Origin: Prinia subflava
Lineage: Eukaryota; Chordata; Aves; Passeriformes; Cisticolidae
Direction: 5' to 3'
Assembly: GCF_021018805.1 (NCBI RefSeq)
Contig: NC_086259.1
Location: 9,556,501 to 9,620,500, forward strand
DNA: 64,000 bases
Under the pieces are notes generated by a model that saw only the letters and a program-made list of their open reading frames with translations, had not been told where the DNA came from and did not search any database. Numbering within the stretch: the first letter of the stretch is position 1; every line of letters begins with the position of its first letter. This document shows positions 36,701-50,300 of the stretch, one piece after another. The position numbers were made by a program, and so were the translations under genes.

Positions 36701-37929
36701 TGAGAGAAGCAGCACTGACAGACACATGGGTTTTGCTGCCTAGAAATAGAGTATTTCTAGTTATAATGATAGCCAGACAAAAAGCATACAGGCCTGAGTG
36801 GCTGCTTTGGCATTGTTTTCATCAGATGTCATAAGGTCCCTGGGTACTTGTACAATCAGTAACACTTCACAGAGCCCTCACTTCTAACAAATAATTAGCT
36901 AAAATTGAACCAGAGATTTCTTACATGCATGTCATAGGTTTGATATGAATAATGAGGGAAAAGGTTAACAGCAGGTCATAGACAGTTCCCTATCTTCCAG
37001 CTTATTTATTCAGTGAAATGAGAAATTGATCACATTATTTTGTATAGAAGAACCTGATTCATTACAATCAGCTCTGAATTGGCAGTTTTTGCTTTAGGCA
37101 ATTTCAGAACATTACTTATGCTTAAAGAGTTGCTGGTAAGGTCATCTTACAACTTGTAATCACCTCTCTGACCCCTTCATGACCAGAGCTGCAAAAGCTT
37201 AAGCATATGTGAAAACTGAAAAAGGCTTGCAAATGAACAGAAAACAAATAGTTAAACAAGAGGAACTGAACAAACAAACCCATCCAGCCAAAGCAGGAAC
37301 ACCACATTCAGGTGTTCTAGATAACATCAGGAACACATCATTTCTTGCACATCAAAAATGCACATCGAGTCCTCCCCAGTTTGGCAATACAGCTGCTGGA
37401 GGGAGAATTAATCTCTAAGTGCTGTATTAACCAGTGGCTGGCAAGAAAAAGGAAAGGCAGAGGAGAGGGCTACAGGTGAGGATCTGCAGTTGAAGCTGAC
37501 ACTGTGGGGGCTGCAGGGACAGAAAAGATTGGTTAGTTCTTACACCTAAGAGTAGCAGTGGTCACTACTCTGTCTTCTATTGACCCAACCTCCCTCAGCA
37601 CCATGAACCAAGGGGTTTTTATTCTAAAGAAGGTTTATAACAACTTTTCAGAAACCGCTCACACCACAGGATAAACTCTTAGGTGCTCCCTGTCTCCAAG
37701 AATGCTTTTACCACTTCCTACACCAGTACCACTCTAACCAGGTTGTCTTTTCCAGACACAATGAGGAACTGCAATCCCTGCAGGGCCACAATCAATTCCT
37801 TCCCAATTACAGAGACACCTGGGGTACAGGTAGTGAAAACTCTTTCAGAGCCAGTGTCATTCAGACCTTGCAGAGCGCTGCTGCTGGGCTCAGGTTAGCT
37901 GGCAGATACTCACTGAAAGCACAAGCTCC
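33779..37929. other. Unique DNA, no gene recognised
   Basis: About 4 kb without repeat signature. Minus-strand frames at 34111-34419 (102 codons) and 35047-35346 (99 codons), with shorter ones between, are the most text-like here, but none has a domain I recognise and they are separated by stops. They could be remains of an old retrocopy. That is a guess. Confidence 0.4.
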
Positions 37930-38210
37930 TCTTTAAATAACAGAAGCCATTTTATTTAACTTTTTTTGAAAAACTCAGCCCTTGAATCAGGTTATGCACC
38001 CCATTGTGTGTTATAAGGGAAATAATGGGCAAACTGTAATAAGTGTTTGAGAAGGGGGGCGGAAAAGAAGCCGGACAGAACTTCAGCTGATTTATGACTC
38101 GAGGTGTAAAGTGGTACAGAATTAACTGCTTAGCATATGCCATTCATTAAAACAGTCATCAAAGAGCAACAAGTACAACACAAAGAAATACTGCATGTAT
38201 GTTACAGTTG
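37930..38210. promoter_or_regulatory. Candidate conserved non-coding element (motif-based)
   Basis: Non-repetitive block with a CpG-bearing centre (ggggggcggaaaagaagccg near 38055-38074, atgactcgaggtg near 38094) flanked by AT-rich cores (aattaactgcttagcatatg near 38121). There is no protein-like frame. Motif content only. Confidence 0.2.
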
Positions 38211-40839
38211 GAACAACTTCTTAATTATGCCTGTTAGCTCCATTATTGCCACTTCAAAGAGTAACCAAGTGGTGGTTTGAAAACCATTCTGGTGGGTAAC
38301 TGAACTAGGAAATGTTGAAGGATATACAAAATATAATCTACAGATGATTCTTTTTAAGCACGTAAGTTCCATATACTGAGAAGTTAATGTTCAAATCTGC
38401 AAAAGAACTTCAGCATCTAAAAGGAGATTAAGAGCACATCTTTGGGCTTCTACAGCCAGTAAAGGAATTCTTCAAACTCCTTCCTGACCCCATGGTTGCT
38501 AGAAGTCTATAATTGGTTACAAGTCCCTTAATAATGTTTACTGAGTGCTTAATAGTCTGTTTTACACTTGATGAAAGAGCCTTCTCACCAGCAGAAGGAA
38601 GCAGCTCGAGGTTATCGAGCAGCTAAAAATGACATGATCAACAAGAGGGCAGTTGTCTCATGTCCCCTAAGAACCAAGGCCTCCAGAGCACAGCAGGCTG
38701 GCAGGGGTGTTCAGAACTTGTCCAATGCATATCTGCAGGAGAAAGGTGTGATCAGAGAGGGAGACATCTCAATTTTTATACAACAGGTTAATGACCACAT
38801 GCTCCAAACCTTCCTCAGTCTGAGAGAATCCAAAGTTTCTTGTCTTCCAGCTCTTAGGCATAAAAAAGCTATTGGAAATACAGTTGTGGAGATGCAGTTT
38901 CCTTCTAAAACTGCCCTAAGAGTGGCAGTTAAGAGTGGTTTAAAATATACTTGTAACAATCATGTAAGTTAATACTGGTAGTGAGACAGGTAAATGTTGT
39001 TTTATGCTCACTAGAAACTGGCTGACACCTGCAGCTTTCTTATTTTCAGGATAATTAATTTACTGAGATTTGTTCAACATTCATAAAGAAAGAGGTTGAA
39101 AAAAAATAGGAAATATCAATTTTAACGAAAAAAAAAAAGCTGAGAAACTAATGGAAGTCTGTGTATTTCACAGTAGTAAACACTACTTCAAATATTTTTG
39201 TGGATATATTTATCCAACTTCCTTGGTACCTGATTAGCCTTTCTGGCCAATTTACACGCATTATGTAATTAAAAGGTTAATAGAAGCAAAACTAAGGATC
39301 AGCTACATATTTCATGTACTCCATTGCAACATATCTGATGTTTTCCCTTTTTCTCACATATACTTGATTTTGCAGCAAGCAGCAAAGGAAGAACTTTCCA
39401 CGTCCTTCCAGTCTCTAAAATTGTCACCCCTATGCAACCTCATTTAAGACAAAGTTTCTTCCTTTCATTTAGACCTTGCTTTATTTTCAGGTTGCTGCTT
39501 ATGTTCCTTTACACACCACCCACAGGGATTTAAACCTTCTTTTGTATGAGTGTGCAGCAGCTTTGGAGCTGGTCAAAGCTTTTCTTGCAACACTCTCATC
39601 TCTCCCCAGGCAGGCTGGGGAAGTCCAGCTGCCACACGAGAGCACAGCAGGTCTCTTCCAACCCCACCCCTTGTCCAGAGCTTCAGCTGTGTCAGCACGC
39701 TGGATTTCCTGCTTGCATCTGCTGGGACATACAGTATTTGAAACAAGCAGCCATTTGCAGCAATTCTAAAAGCCAGACAATTTTTTTTTTCACTCTGGCT
39801 AGCACAAAAAATAAATCTGTCTAAACAAAATAATGCATATAGGCAGAGTCCCTTCCCAGCCTCAGAATCCCATGGGTGCTCTTGCTTCTGTGCCACCAGC
39901 CAGCTGCAATGGAAGGCTAAAGAGGGAAGATACCTCTGCTGGGAAAACTCTCTACACCTCTGTAAGGGCTTTCAGTCCTGCTCCTATTAGATTCAGTAAT
40001 TTTAAGGACTTGGCAAACCACTAAAACCTGAGCTCTGTTTATTTTTTTCCTGTTGGAAATTTTCTGGTTGGACAAGTCAAGCTTCCTATTGTGAAGTCAA
40101 AGAAAAAATTGTTCTGAGATGTTCCAGAAGAACAAGAGCTATCAAAATTCAGCAATGATCACTTTTGTTCAGCCCTGACAAATGTGATTGACATGAAGAG
40201 TACATTACATATTCAGATGGTAAAAGCCAACATCTAAGGAGACAGCATACAGACCATGAATTAGCCTTGTGAAAACAAAAAAAGTATTTCTCTCGTTTGG
40301 AACTATTATCTCTAACCAGTAGCAGTCCTTGGCCCAAAAGTGAATAAAAAAATTAATTATAGCAGAATATGAATGCAAAAAAGTCAACAGTTAAAGTACC
40401 ATTTCTCTGAATAAGGACAGAACTAGAATCTCCTTGCATTTTCATCCAAAATATATGTTTGCAAAAGTTGCAAAATTTGGTGGAGTCAAGAGTTCCACAC
40501 TGTATCTCTGGCTTCCAGGATGGATTCATCAGGGAGATAAAATTATGAAAAAGTGAGTACTTTATCTATTTAAATCTAAAATTAAGTGATGCTACCTAAA
40601 CCTACTTTGTCAGAGTATTTGAAAGGATTTCTGCTCAAACTCAGGGTGATGACCCATTTTCAAGATCTGAAGGCTGCACAAAGCAAAACTATGATTTTTT
40701 CAGGCCAGACAGACCTATCCTGTGAAAAATTGTACTTCCAGCTACAAACCTCAGAGGCCTAAAATATTGTTAACATCCTGTTTCTACAACAACAGTATTA
40801 TAGTCTTTTTTCAAACTTTCCTAAATCCCTATAATAAAT
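38211..40839. other. Unique DNA, no gene recognised
   Basis: The longest frame (38568-38972, 134 codons, plus strand) has no recognisable domain and is overlapped by an antisense frame of 82 codons. GC-richer sequence at 39540-39740 has frames in all three plus-strand phases, a sign of chance openness. No repeat family recognised. Confidence 0.4.
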
Positions 40840-41240
40840 GGAAGATATTTCATTTTAGACACTCGCAGATTCCATAATGAGTTAAGCCTCTTTACAGTTT
40901 ATTTTAATAAAGCACAGCTTTCTAAATATACAGAGGCTATAAAACTTGCAGGTTGGAGCAATAATATGTTTAGTAGCTTTGCTTTATAAAGTGGAAATGT
41001 TTGCATGTCTCAAATTACGAGCAATTTAAAGTAGGAAGTAAGCAAACTAGCTCTTGTGTTATGAAGCTTGACATTGTTAAGCCTTAAGAGAACACATACT
41101 TCAAAGTCACAGAGACTGAAATATGCTCTGTAAGCTTGGCAAGAGGACCAATGCCATAATGATCTACTGCACAAAAATCACTGCAAATTTCCATTTCTGT
41201 GTGAAGTCGCTTTGCTGTAAACTTTAAAATTTTACTGTTG
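40840..41240. promoter_or_regulatory. Candidate conserved non-coding element (motif-based)
   Basis: Non-repetitive AT-rich block with isolated CpGs (cactcgcagattcc near 40861, aattacgagcaattt near 41015, gtgaagtcgctttgc near 41201) and POU/homeodomain-like words (tttgcatgtctcaaattacg near 41000-41019). No open frame. Low-confidence inference. Confidence 0.17.
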
Positions 41241-42414
41241 CTCCTATTTGTGAAATTAATTCATTATTTGTTTCCTTATAAAATGACCAGGGCTCATGAA
41301 AAAGGCAAAAAGATTTTCCCTCAAGTATCAACTAAGAAAAGTATTAACTGTAAACTATCAACGGTAAAAATATATACCAGAACTTAAATTAATGGGGTCA
41401 GAAATATCACTTGATAACAAATATTCCAAAGGTAAATTACTAATCTTTCCCCCTGCATCAATATAATTGTGGAGACTCTTCTTTCTTCTCCATGAATTTG
41501 GTATTAATTTTGCATTGACACCTGTGTCTTTTCTGCTCATAAACAGCAGAATTAAAGTCAATGATACTACTTACAAAGCTAATAATTCTTAGTGCTTCTT
41601 GCAGTTAGCAATAAATTAATATTAAATTATTGTTTATATGAAATACAAAAAATATTAATAATCAACTAGAAACACAGCAGACATTTAAAAATCTCAGCCT
41701 AAGCATCTCTGACTGGTCTGTCATATCAGCCTTGAATATTGTGATTTTTAAAATCTATGCCTACTTTATTTCAGAACAGAACTGACTTGGAGTGCACCCA
41801 CCTGGACCTGGAAAGAGATATTCTCAAAGAAGGCTACAGCATGACATATGTACACATGTCCACAACTAGGGTGCTCCACCCATAAAGATTTAGAAAAAGA
41901 AACACCATTAATCAGTTCATTTGATAATCTGGCTGCAAATAAGGTGCCTACAGGGAAATCAACAGCATAAAACTGTATCTAAAGTTTTTCAGAAAACAGG
42001 TAACCCTGACTAGGGATCATTGCTTTTCCATTTTTGTGTCCATTATAATGCACAAGTAATTCTCATTCTTCATAATGGTTCTAAAAATCTTCACTTTGAA
42101 AATTGTCCCAATATTGTGATGCAATATTTGCAAAACTATGAACCTCACTGCAAATTCACCCATTTTTTTTAACTTCAGTCTGCTCAGTTTTGAATGTGAG
42201 TCGCATTTAATGAACCTTCTTATTTTTCCTTTGTTCTTCAGTACTCATTTAGATGAAAGTCACTGGCTGACGTTAGACATTTTTATCACACACCACGCTG
42301 AATCTTATACATAAAATGTTGTTGGGGCCTTATAAAAATAAAGATTCTTGATGAATTGTCATCGTAGAATTGAGTTACTATTTCTATCCATTCCATTGGC
42401 ACTAAACTACAGTT
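41241..42414. other. Unique AT-rich DNA, nothing recognised
   Basis: Small open frames only and no repeat family recognised. Confidence 0.45.
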
Positions 42415-42483
42415 AAAAAAAAAAAAAAAAAAACCAAAAAAACAAAAAAAACCCCCAAAAACCCACCACAACAAAAACCCACA
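42415..42483. repeat. A/C-rich low-complexity tract
   Basis: A run of 19 A (42415-42433) followed by A blocks broken by C (ccaaaaaaacaaaaaaaacc). It makes the apparent hydrophobic stretch in an overlapping minus-strand frame (42286-42654), which is therefore not a real membrane protein. Confidence 0.9.
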
Positions 42484-43668
42484 AAGACAGAAGGAGGTGT
42501 TCATGAACAGCTCCTCCTCATGTATTTTGGAAAAGAGTATCTTTTCCAAAGCCCTTTCATTTTGATATATATACAGGGTAGGTCTGTGAGTATGGAGGTG
42601 TTCCTTTTTGAAATATTTAGTAAACAGAGAGAGATGGCAGATCTTCCATGGCATATATCCATTTCTGAGAGTTCATTAAACATCACACAGGAGATCATTA
42701 GGAATAGACAAGGATGACAGAATAAGCTAACTGAATGAGATATTCCAAACTGACCAAACCCTAAACCACAGTGCTGCTTGTGAAAATCCCTGTCTGTGTG
42801 CCTGAACATGACAAATGCCAGAGCATTTCAACATGTAATCAGCATTGCTTATGTAATTCAGCTTCAGACTTGAAAGAATGCTAGCACAATATTACTGTCA
42901 GGAAGAGAAATTAATGCACATTAAAAAAAGTTGAAGTTTTTAGGTCATCTTCTGACAAATTCAGGCCCTTTGGTGGAGGACTAAAGCTGCTGAGTGCAGG
43001 GAGTCCCTGAGTGCCCTTCCCTGGTTCAGGGGAGTTTGCTGAGCTGCCAAGGGAGCGTGGACCAGAGTCTGCACTGCTCTGGGCTGCTACAGCTGCTAAG
43101 GGACTACAAAATTCCTATTCTACATCCTGATTCATAATGTAGGGTTCCCCACTGATATAGAATCTGACCGCAGCTCTCACAAGTGAAATTTTATCAGCTG
43201 AGTGTAGAACACGGAGGAACAAAAAACTTGCAAAGTGAGTTCAAATAAGCTGGTGTGGAAGCAGACACGTAGCACAGGCCTTTGGGTTCCCACACCTTTG
43301 CTTACATGCCAGGAAACTGAACCTTCCCTTTCAAACAACTAGAAAGTGATAGCAGCAGCAAATCAGTCTTTGTTCAGCCAAAGCTACAGAACTCTTCTCT
43401 GTGCAGAATTAGATCTCTCCGGACACTATCTCTCCAAGCATACGTGATGTATGCAGTTTGTCTTTTTTCTAAAAAACAAGAAACATTAGTCAATTCAGCA
43501 GAAAGAGGGCCTGTGGATTTCTGTGGGCTCATATCATCACAAAAGGAATTGACTAGTTTGATCCAGACCATATGCAGGTGATGACAGGTCTGTCCTGCTG
43601 ATTCTGATATAATAAGCAGCTTCAATTGGCTATAAAATAAAAACTGCACCTTTATGAGTCTGGGTTTA
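42484..43668. other. Unique DNA, nothing recognised
   Basis: GC-richer between 42960 and 43110, but with no CR1 signature and no protein-like frame. Confidence 0.4.
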
Positions 43669-43752
43669 ATTTGTTTATTTTGGGGTTTTTTTGTTTGTTG
43701 AGTTTTTTGTTTTGTTTGCTTTTTTTTGGTTTTTGTGTTTTAGGTATTTTTT
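43669..43752. repeat. T/G-rich low-complexity tract
   Basis: T runs broken by G (tttttttgtttgttgagttt and similar), the mirror type of the A/C-rich tracts at 42.4 and 44.2 kb. Confidence 0.85.
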
Positions 43753-44154
43753 TGTAAGTCATGTGCACTGAGCATCAGAATGCTTTGTCAGACAATGCTT
43801 TCAGTTGATGCTTTTGGAGACTTGAATGCATGTAGCTCCTGACAATGATTATATGCACGTGTTCCATATAATTCCAAAAGCACACCCATTATGAAAGATT
43901 AGTACAGTTGTGCTTATGATGTATTTAGGTCGTCTGTTACTGAATATTTCCACTGTCAGTACAACAAAAGTGTGATGATCACAGTTAAAGCTTAACAAAG
44001 AAAATGCTGTCAGGCAATTAGTAAGCTGAAGTCAGCAGTACTAAAGTGAAATATATCATGTTTGGAATAGCACAGTGGTTTGCTTGTGATAAATGTTGAA
44101 ACAGGTCCTCATACACAGAACATATCCTAGCCTTGAAAAAGAGTTTAGCATCAG
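43753..44154. other. Unique AT-rich DNA, nothing recognised
   Basis: No gene, RNA or repeat signature seen. Confidence 0.4.
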
Positions 44155-44214
44155 GAAAAAAACCAAAACAAAACAAAAAACCCAGAACAACAACAAAAAC
44201 AACAACAACAAAAA
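44155..44214. repeat. A-rich tract with (AAC)n
   Basis: A/C-rich tract ending in an AAC-repeat segment (gaacaacaacaaaaacaac, then aacaacaacaa), with no flanking element recognised. Confidence 0.88.
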
Positions 44215-46896
44215 TCCCAGAACCATAACTTCTTACTACATTTCTTACCTTTATTTACAAAATAGTCTCAGCCACTGAAACCTAGAAAGCTATTTACTCA
44301 TTACAGGACTTTTGTCTTTCATGAAAAGGTAACAGCACACCTCAGAAGAAGACTGCAGTACACACACGTATATCCACTTAAGAGAGTCCATCAAATGAAT
44401 AATCTCATAAACTGCAGAAACTGTGAAAAAATCAAGCTAATTTTATTCTTGAAAGACAATTATGTAAAAAAAAAAAGAAATAATTTGGCAGAACCTGGTA
44501 ATACTGGGCTCTTCATTCCACTAGAGGAAATAGGAAGGTAGAAATAGAGTCAGTTCAAGGTGTCTTTTCAAAGTCTCTATGCCTTGACCATTGAAAAATA
44601 TATTATTAAGAAAGCTATAACAAATATTTTAGAAAGGAATAACAGCTAAATTCACTTTAAGCATGATTTCATCACAATTTAGTCAATATTTGTTGACTTA
44701 CACCAGGTCTCAGTTTGTTCCTAAAGGTTTTACTGGCCTTGTTTTTGTCAGACTTCAATCTTCCTTAGCCTAGTTGTCACACCTATAACAATAAATGCTA
44801 CTATATCATGCTATAAGAAGAGAGGCCAGATTGTTCCTGACAAAAAATGATGTGCTTTTAAAACCACTGGAATACAGTTCAGTGAGAGAATGTACAAAAT
44901 GAGATAAGCTAAAGCAAAAATAATGCAAGCCTGGAACAGAGAGAGAAAAAAAAAATCCTTATTGTACTCAAGAACTAACTCAATTATCAAAAATAGTCTC
45001 AATATCAAAACAAACTTAATGTGAAAAAAATCCCGGGCAATATACAAAACAAAATTAATAAAGTGCCTTGAGCTACAGAGAAGGAAATTCTGAGCCTGTT
45101 AACCCTTGAATGCTGGAATACTAATGCACAATACAAAAATGAAAGAAATTCAGCAAAGAAAAGGTTTTAGCAGGATTGCTAAAATCAGCCATACCAAATC
45201 CTTGTAAAGTTAACAACTATGGAAGGTACAACTGTTTTCATTTACACAAACAGCACAGACCAAAAACAAGCAGTAAAAATTCTTGCCAAATCAAACTCTC
45301 TCAATAATATTTGTCATTACAAGTCTTAGATTACTGGAAAGGATGAAAGTTGGGAAGAGTGAGCAAAGAAAATGATAAATCCTGAAGCTCTTTGTGCAGG
45401 AGAGCCTCCTTCTCTCTGCCTGTGGGTCAGATCCTTCCCTGTGAGCAGTTGGGACGGTGACCAAGGAGGAGCAGTAAGGGAGCCACACCCTATAAACCCT
45501 AAATCACACAAGCACTCTACGACTGGCACCCTAGGCTGGCAAGTGTTCTCTGACAGTCTTTGGTGTTGTTTTGTGCAGTTTGTGCCTGTAATGGGATCCA
45601 TAAGTTAAAAGCTCCCTGACACTTGGCATAGGCTGCAGAGGGTTCAACAGGGACAAACCCACACACAGTTAATTGTGTGTTCTGGCCCAAAGCTTTCTAA
45701 GGCTGCATTTTCAGGCAGGCAGATGCTTTGGGGAAGTCCACCATTGTTATTCCATAGAAAGGGAAGAAGCTGGCCTCTGGCAGCTCTCTTGCAAAAAATT
45801 CTATATCCCCACTGACTGTGATCTCTTTAACAGAGGCACTGTCTGTGGCACACCCATTTAATGTCACTGACGTTCCACATTCATGACTTTCAGGTATTAT
45901 AATATTATATATTATTCAGGTATTATTAGAGAGGTGGAACCAAACTGCTCAGATATCCATGGCTCCATTCACATTTACAGAAAATCATCTTAAAATCTTT
46001 TTAATGGCAGGTGAGCTACTATGAGACAATGTCTGTGAGCACTTGACACTGAGCTATGATTCACCATTTATTTTTACATGCCCTTCACTATGATGGTCAA
46101 CGGTGTTTCAAGAAAATTCTGAAAATATTTTTTTTACAAAGGAATAATCATTCAATTTTCTTTGAAGTTCTGCTTTTTGCTTCACTAATTCTACAATTCC
46201 ACTTAGTTCTAATGGAAAAATTCTTCTCCCAAAGGAAAAGGCATTCTCAGGCAGCTGGATAGACCTCTGCTGCCTCTGCTTGCAGCCTTGAACTGACTTT
46301 CTCTTCCACTACAACAAGCACTAAGAAAAGAGCCAGAGCACACTGTGCTCCACCTGTACAGCACATGTGGTGCCCTCGGACAGCAAAACTCTGTTCTTAA
46401 AATTAAAACTTAAAAATTAGAGAAATCACTTCCTAAAGCACTCAATAACCTGTCAGCTAGCAGAGGAGAGGTAACCATGGTATCTGTGAATGGGAGAGAA
46501 AAGCAATGCTCAGACTATTCCACAAAGCAGAAACTGTGTAATATCACTGTCTGAGGCCAGAACTTGAAAGATGTTTGTGAAGTTCCAGATGCACAGACTT
46601 CACTTCACTTCACTTTTTGCATACATTTAAAAATTCCTCAGTCTCTGATCCAGGTTGAACCTCATTAATCTGTTTTCTCCCCACTCCTCAGTGAAGCTCT
46701 CTCTTGCATTCTGCCCTCTACCAGACACAGCTGCATTTTCTCCCTCCCCTTCTATCTCCTTGCACACAACAAAGACCTTATGCTTCTGTTTAATATCTAT
46801 TAATTGCTTTTAAAGATATTAAGCAGTGGAAAAAAATATTTACCAACTCCCACATATCTAATAATTGTAAGTGTTGTGCAAAGCACATCTCAGTAA
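44215..46896. other. Unique DNA, nothing recognised
   Basis: Open frames of at most 91 codons. A GC-richer piece at 45380-45610 has frames on both strands and no recognised family. A small (CACTT)n run lies near 46598-46616, and a TATTATA-rich patch lies near 45896-45930. Confidence 0.42.
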
Positions 46897-47340
46897 TTGT
46901 GCAGGAATGAGAGCTATGATAAGATTGAGAGTCACCTGAACACTGCCTGCTTCAATTCATTCTACTTATTTTCCTGTGGGATGTCTGCTTCATTTCTTAA
47001 TTATGTACTATGGGATAAGAGGAGGGATCAGACCTCCTTTGACAATCTGAATTGTTTTCTCAGGACATTGACCAACACTGACAATATGCTATTTCTCAGG
47101 ATGAATTATCTTGATGGGCAGAACTATAATGACATCAGGAAAACAGCAGCCCCAGCATTAGTAATGACAGCATTTTCCTCTCACTCAGACCTGCATGATG
47201 GCCTGAAAAACTTGCATTCACTGGTAAGAAAGATATTGGATGCACATAGGTTCAATCCAGGTAGGTTACTGTTTTCCTGCTGTTTGGGTGGCCTTTTCCT
47301 CATTCTTCACTTTTATGAACTTTCATTTTGGATTTGTTGA
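46897..47340 (+). other. Open frame with exon-like splice signals
   Basis: A 147-codon plus-strand frame. Inside it, a pyrimidine-rich acceptor (atttctcag, ending at 47099) and a donor ggtaagaa (intron start 47224) would bound a 124-base exon (47100-47223) that stays open. A second donor, ccaggtaggt, follows at 47261. Another acceptor-like ttttctcag ends at 47063. The translation matches nothing I know, and such signals occur by chance. It could equally be a non-coding-RNA exon or nothing. Confidence 0.15.
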
Positions 47341-49839
47341 ATTACCAGGAAAGGACAATGCCAAAACAGCATAACTGGGTGAGATCAGAATGATGGAAAA
47401 GTACACTCAGGACAAGAATGCTAAGAATACAAGTTCTGGAGTTGTGCTAGTCTGAGGATCCCAAAATTTGCTTTACATCCTTTTAAATTATTTCCACACC
47501 ACAAACACAGAGAAAAACCCTAACTCCATGAATAGTATTTGGCCATAGGCAGCACCAGATCAGGCCACTGCCAAAGCAGCAAACTGCCACGGGCAGTGCA
47601 ATATCTGCAGTGCAATGGCCTTTGTGCTTCAACCCTGCAAGGCAGCCTTGGTGCTGACACTGCTGCAGGAGGCGCCAGGGTCTGACAGGAGGCTGCAGAG
47701 CTCTGTGGGACCCCATTCAGCAGCAGATTCCAAATCCACTGTCACCAGCTCCACAGTTTGCAGCTCAGATGTGACCTGTTCTTCACTGTCTCTTTTTCCT
47801 TTACAGGAATGACTCAATCCCCTTTCTCAGGGACAGCAAAGCTCAAATTTGTTTTTACTACTTTGAGCAGCTCCTTCCTGATGTCCCAGGGACTACAGAG
47901 AAGGCAGCTACATCTTTACTCTTTATCCAAGCTATGTGTGCCTTTGAAATCAATGTCAGCAGCAGGAGTAGAAGGTGAGATTTTAGGACTTCATTTCACT
48001 ATCATATACAAATATACAGGTCCATAGGACAGCCTCAGAGGGATTTTTGACTTTCTGCCCTGATCATAGCCTGCATACCATGGCAGGAGAAAGAGAGGTA
48101 TTTAAATCCACAGCCACCAGAAAACCTAACCCCTGAGTTTCAACTCCTTCATTTCTGCTGCTGCTGTTATTATTATTATCATCTCACTTATGCAGCAAGC
48201 TATTCCCTTACCAGGTCTATGATGATGTACCCACATTGTCTTCAACTGAATTATTGATTTATACTAGCATAACAGAAGAGTCTGGCCTAATAAATATCTA
48301 CAAAATGAGAATAAAGACCAATTAGTGCTTGCTCAGAAGCTGTTTGCACTAAAATTAATTCTGTCTGCAGTAAATCTAGACAGCAGACAGAAATGTCAGT
48401 AGAAAACTGGATATTTTATTTTGTTTTTCTCTTCCTACTTACTTTATTTAAAGGATATATGTTTTTTCAATCAATGCTATTTGTTAGAGTTGTCATTAAA
48501 AATAAATGGATTAAGCCCAATTCTGCCAGACAATGTGGGCCACTCAGGAGCCCTTTGGTGTGAAAGCATCTATCCTGAGCCTGCAGATTTCTGCACAGCA
48601 AGGGCTCTGCCATGGTTTCTCAGCATTTGAAAATATCATCTCACATCACAGGCTGGGCTGCTACAAAGAGACTCTGGCACCTTCCACACAGAGGTCATGG
48701 GCCACTGTTATTGACACATGCCTTTAATCCTTGGGATGCTTCAAAAGATGAAGATTAGCAGCAATCCTCAGAACTCGCACCCAGGAGATAACTATTTGTC
48801 AAAAAGTTGATTTTATTGATGCTTACAAAAGAAGGAGAGTATGTAATTTATCTAACAAAAGTCAGGTCTTGTTTGCCTAGACTCCAGAGTTTTGACAGTT
48901 CCCTCTCTGAAGTGTTTGATGTTGAGTTTCATATAATAAATGCAAATTTTTCATTAGCTATGCATCTTCTTAGGAGCAACTGGTATTATTGTGTGGATTT
49001 TCTTCCTTGGTTTTCTCCAGAGTTTTCCTCTTAAAGTCTTTGTTTCCTTTAGAATTCATTATAAATGACATAATTATATGTCTTTTTCTCCCTTGATTGA
49101 GAGCATTTCTTACAGATGATGATTTACCATTTGGAAATTACAAATAGCATGAATAGATACAATTATTATATTGCAGAATTTCCTTTAAAAATCCAGAAAT
49201 GTGGTTTAGCTGAACTGTTTGTAAATGATAAATAGGCAGGTCACATTACTTCCTCTAATGGGCATATGAACCTTGATGCAAATTGAAGTGTTTCCTCAAG
49301 CTGCATTAGAAGGTTTCCTCTGGAATGTTGAATAGATTTAAGATTTGGATGAGCAGAAATGAATATGGAATACAAATAAAAGAATTAATACAAGTAAAAA
49401 TAATTATTTTTATGAGGATTTTTTGAGGAAATCACCCTGTTTCAGTAAGGTGGTGTTCCAGCTGAGACAGCGTCAAACCAAAGCACATCTATTGAAAACC
49501 TTCTCATCAATTTTGACTAGACCTTGGCCCAGGTTTATGCAGAAGTTGCATTAACAACTACTTCAGGTTTTGAGTCCCATTTTCCATACAGAGAAAGAAC
49601 AGAATACAAAGTTTAAAAGTGTAAACCACGGTTGTATGGGGCTAGAAGTCTTTTTATAGGGTCACATGTCGTCATAGGATTTATTTCTGGAATGCTTGGA
49701 TGTGTCTTGTAGGTGATTCTCTATAGCTGAAGAAGATGCACCAAAAATAACATTTTTTATTTGTCATACATAAATGCTAGACTATTTCTTGTTTTGTTCC
49801 TGTTCCTATGGAAATGCCAGAATGCAAATATTTTCTGCT
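47341..49839. other. Unique DNA, nothing recognised
   Basis: GC-richer from 47,520 to 47,760 with overlapping frames on both strands. The rest is AT-rich, with a short CTG/ATT microsatellite-like patch near 48158-48181. No repeat family recognised. Confidence 0.42.
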
Positions 49840-50300
49840 TTAGAAACACATTTAAAATGAAACCATAAATAATGTGACACTGGTGTTGATTAATTACTGA
49901 AACAAAAGCCCAGGGACTCTTTCATACATATGATTGCACGTGTCCATTAGTGTGTTACTGCTGGTGCCCAGCCTCAAAAGGGGCTGCAGCAACGTCTGGT
50001 ACAGAAAGCATGGCCTGAAGCCCACTGAAATCAATCTGAAAATGCAGGGACTTCAAGAGAGCCCTGTGTGCAACAGATGGCTGCGAAGAGCCAGCCCTGA
50101 GTATGGGAAACAGGCTCATCCTCCCTGGAAACGAGGGCCAGAGCATCCATTAACAGAGTGAGGAGAGGAGGTGAGAGGGCCAAGGGAATTAAAGATCAAA
50201 GGGCTGCAATTAGGCAATGTTAATGAGGAATAATCTCAGAAGGTTTCCACTTTTGTAAAAAGCCTTCAGTTTGTTTTATAAACAGAACTCTCTGCAATGT
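49840..50300. promoter_or_regulatory. Candidate conserved non-coding element (motif-based)
   Basis: Two motif-rich ends surround a GC-richer centre. The left end has ttgattaattactgaaac near 49885. The right end has a TCF/LEF-type site, atcaaag (50195-50201), followed at once by ctgcaattaggcaatgttaa (50203-50222) and atgaggaataatctc. The centre has a 75-codon frame with no known family. Function is inferred from motif clustering. Confidence 0.22.

Noticed and set aside
38568..38972. 134-codon plus-strand frame
   Set aside because: No recognisable domain, an antisense frame overlaps it, and no other coding signal is present.
42286..42654. Apparent membrane-protein-like minus-strand frame
   Set aside because: The hydrophobic stretch comes from the A/C-rich low-complexity tract at 42415-42483.
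47249..47260. ggttcaatcca resembling a tRNA B box
   Set aside because: No matching A box or cloverleaf arms at the right distance.
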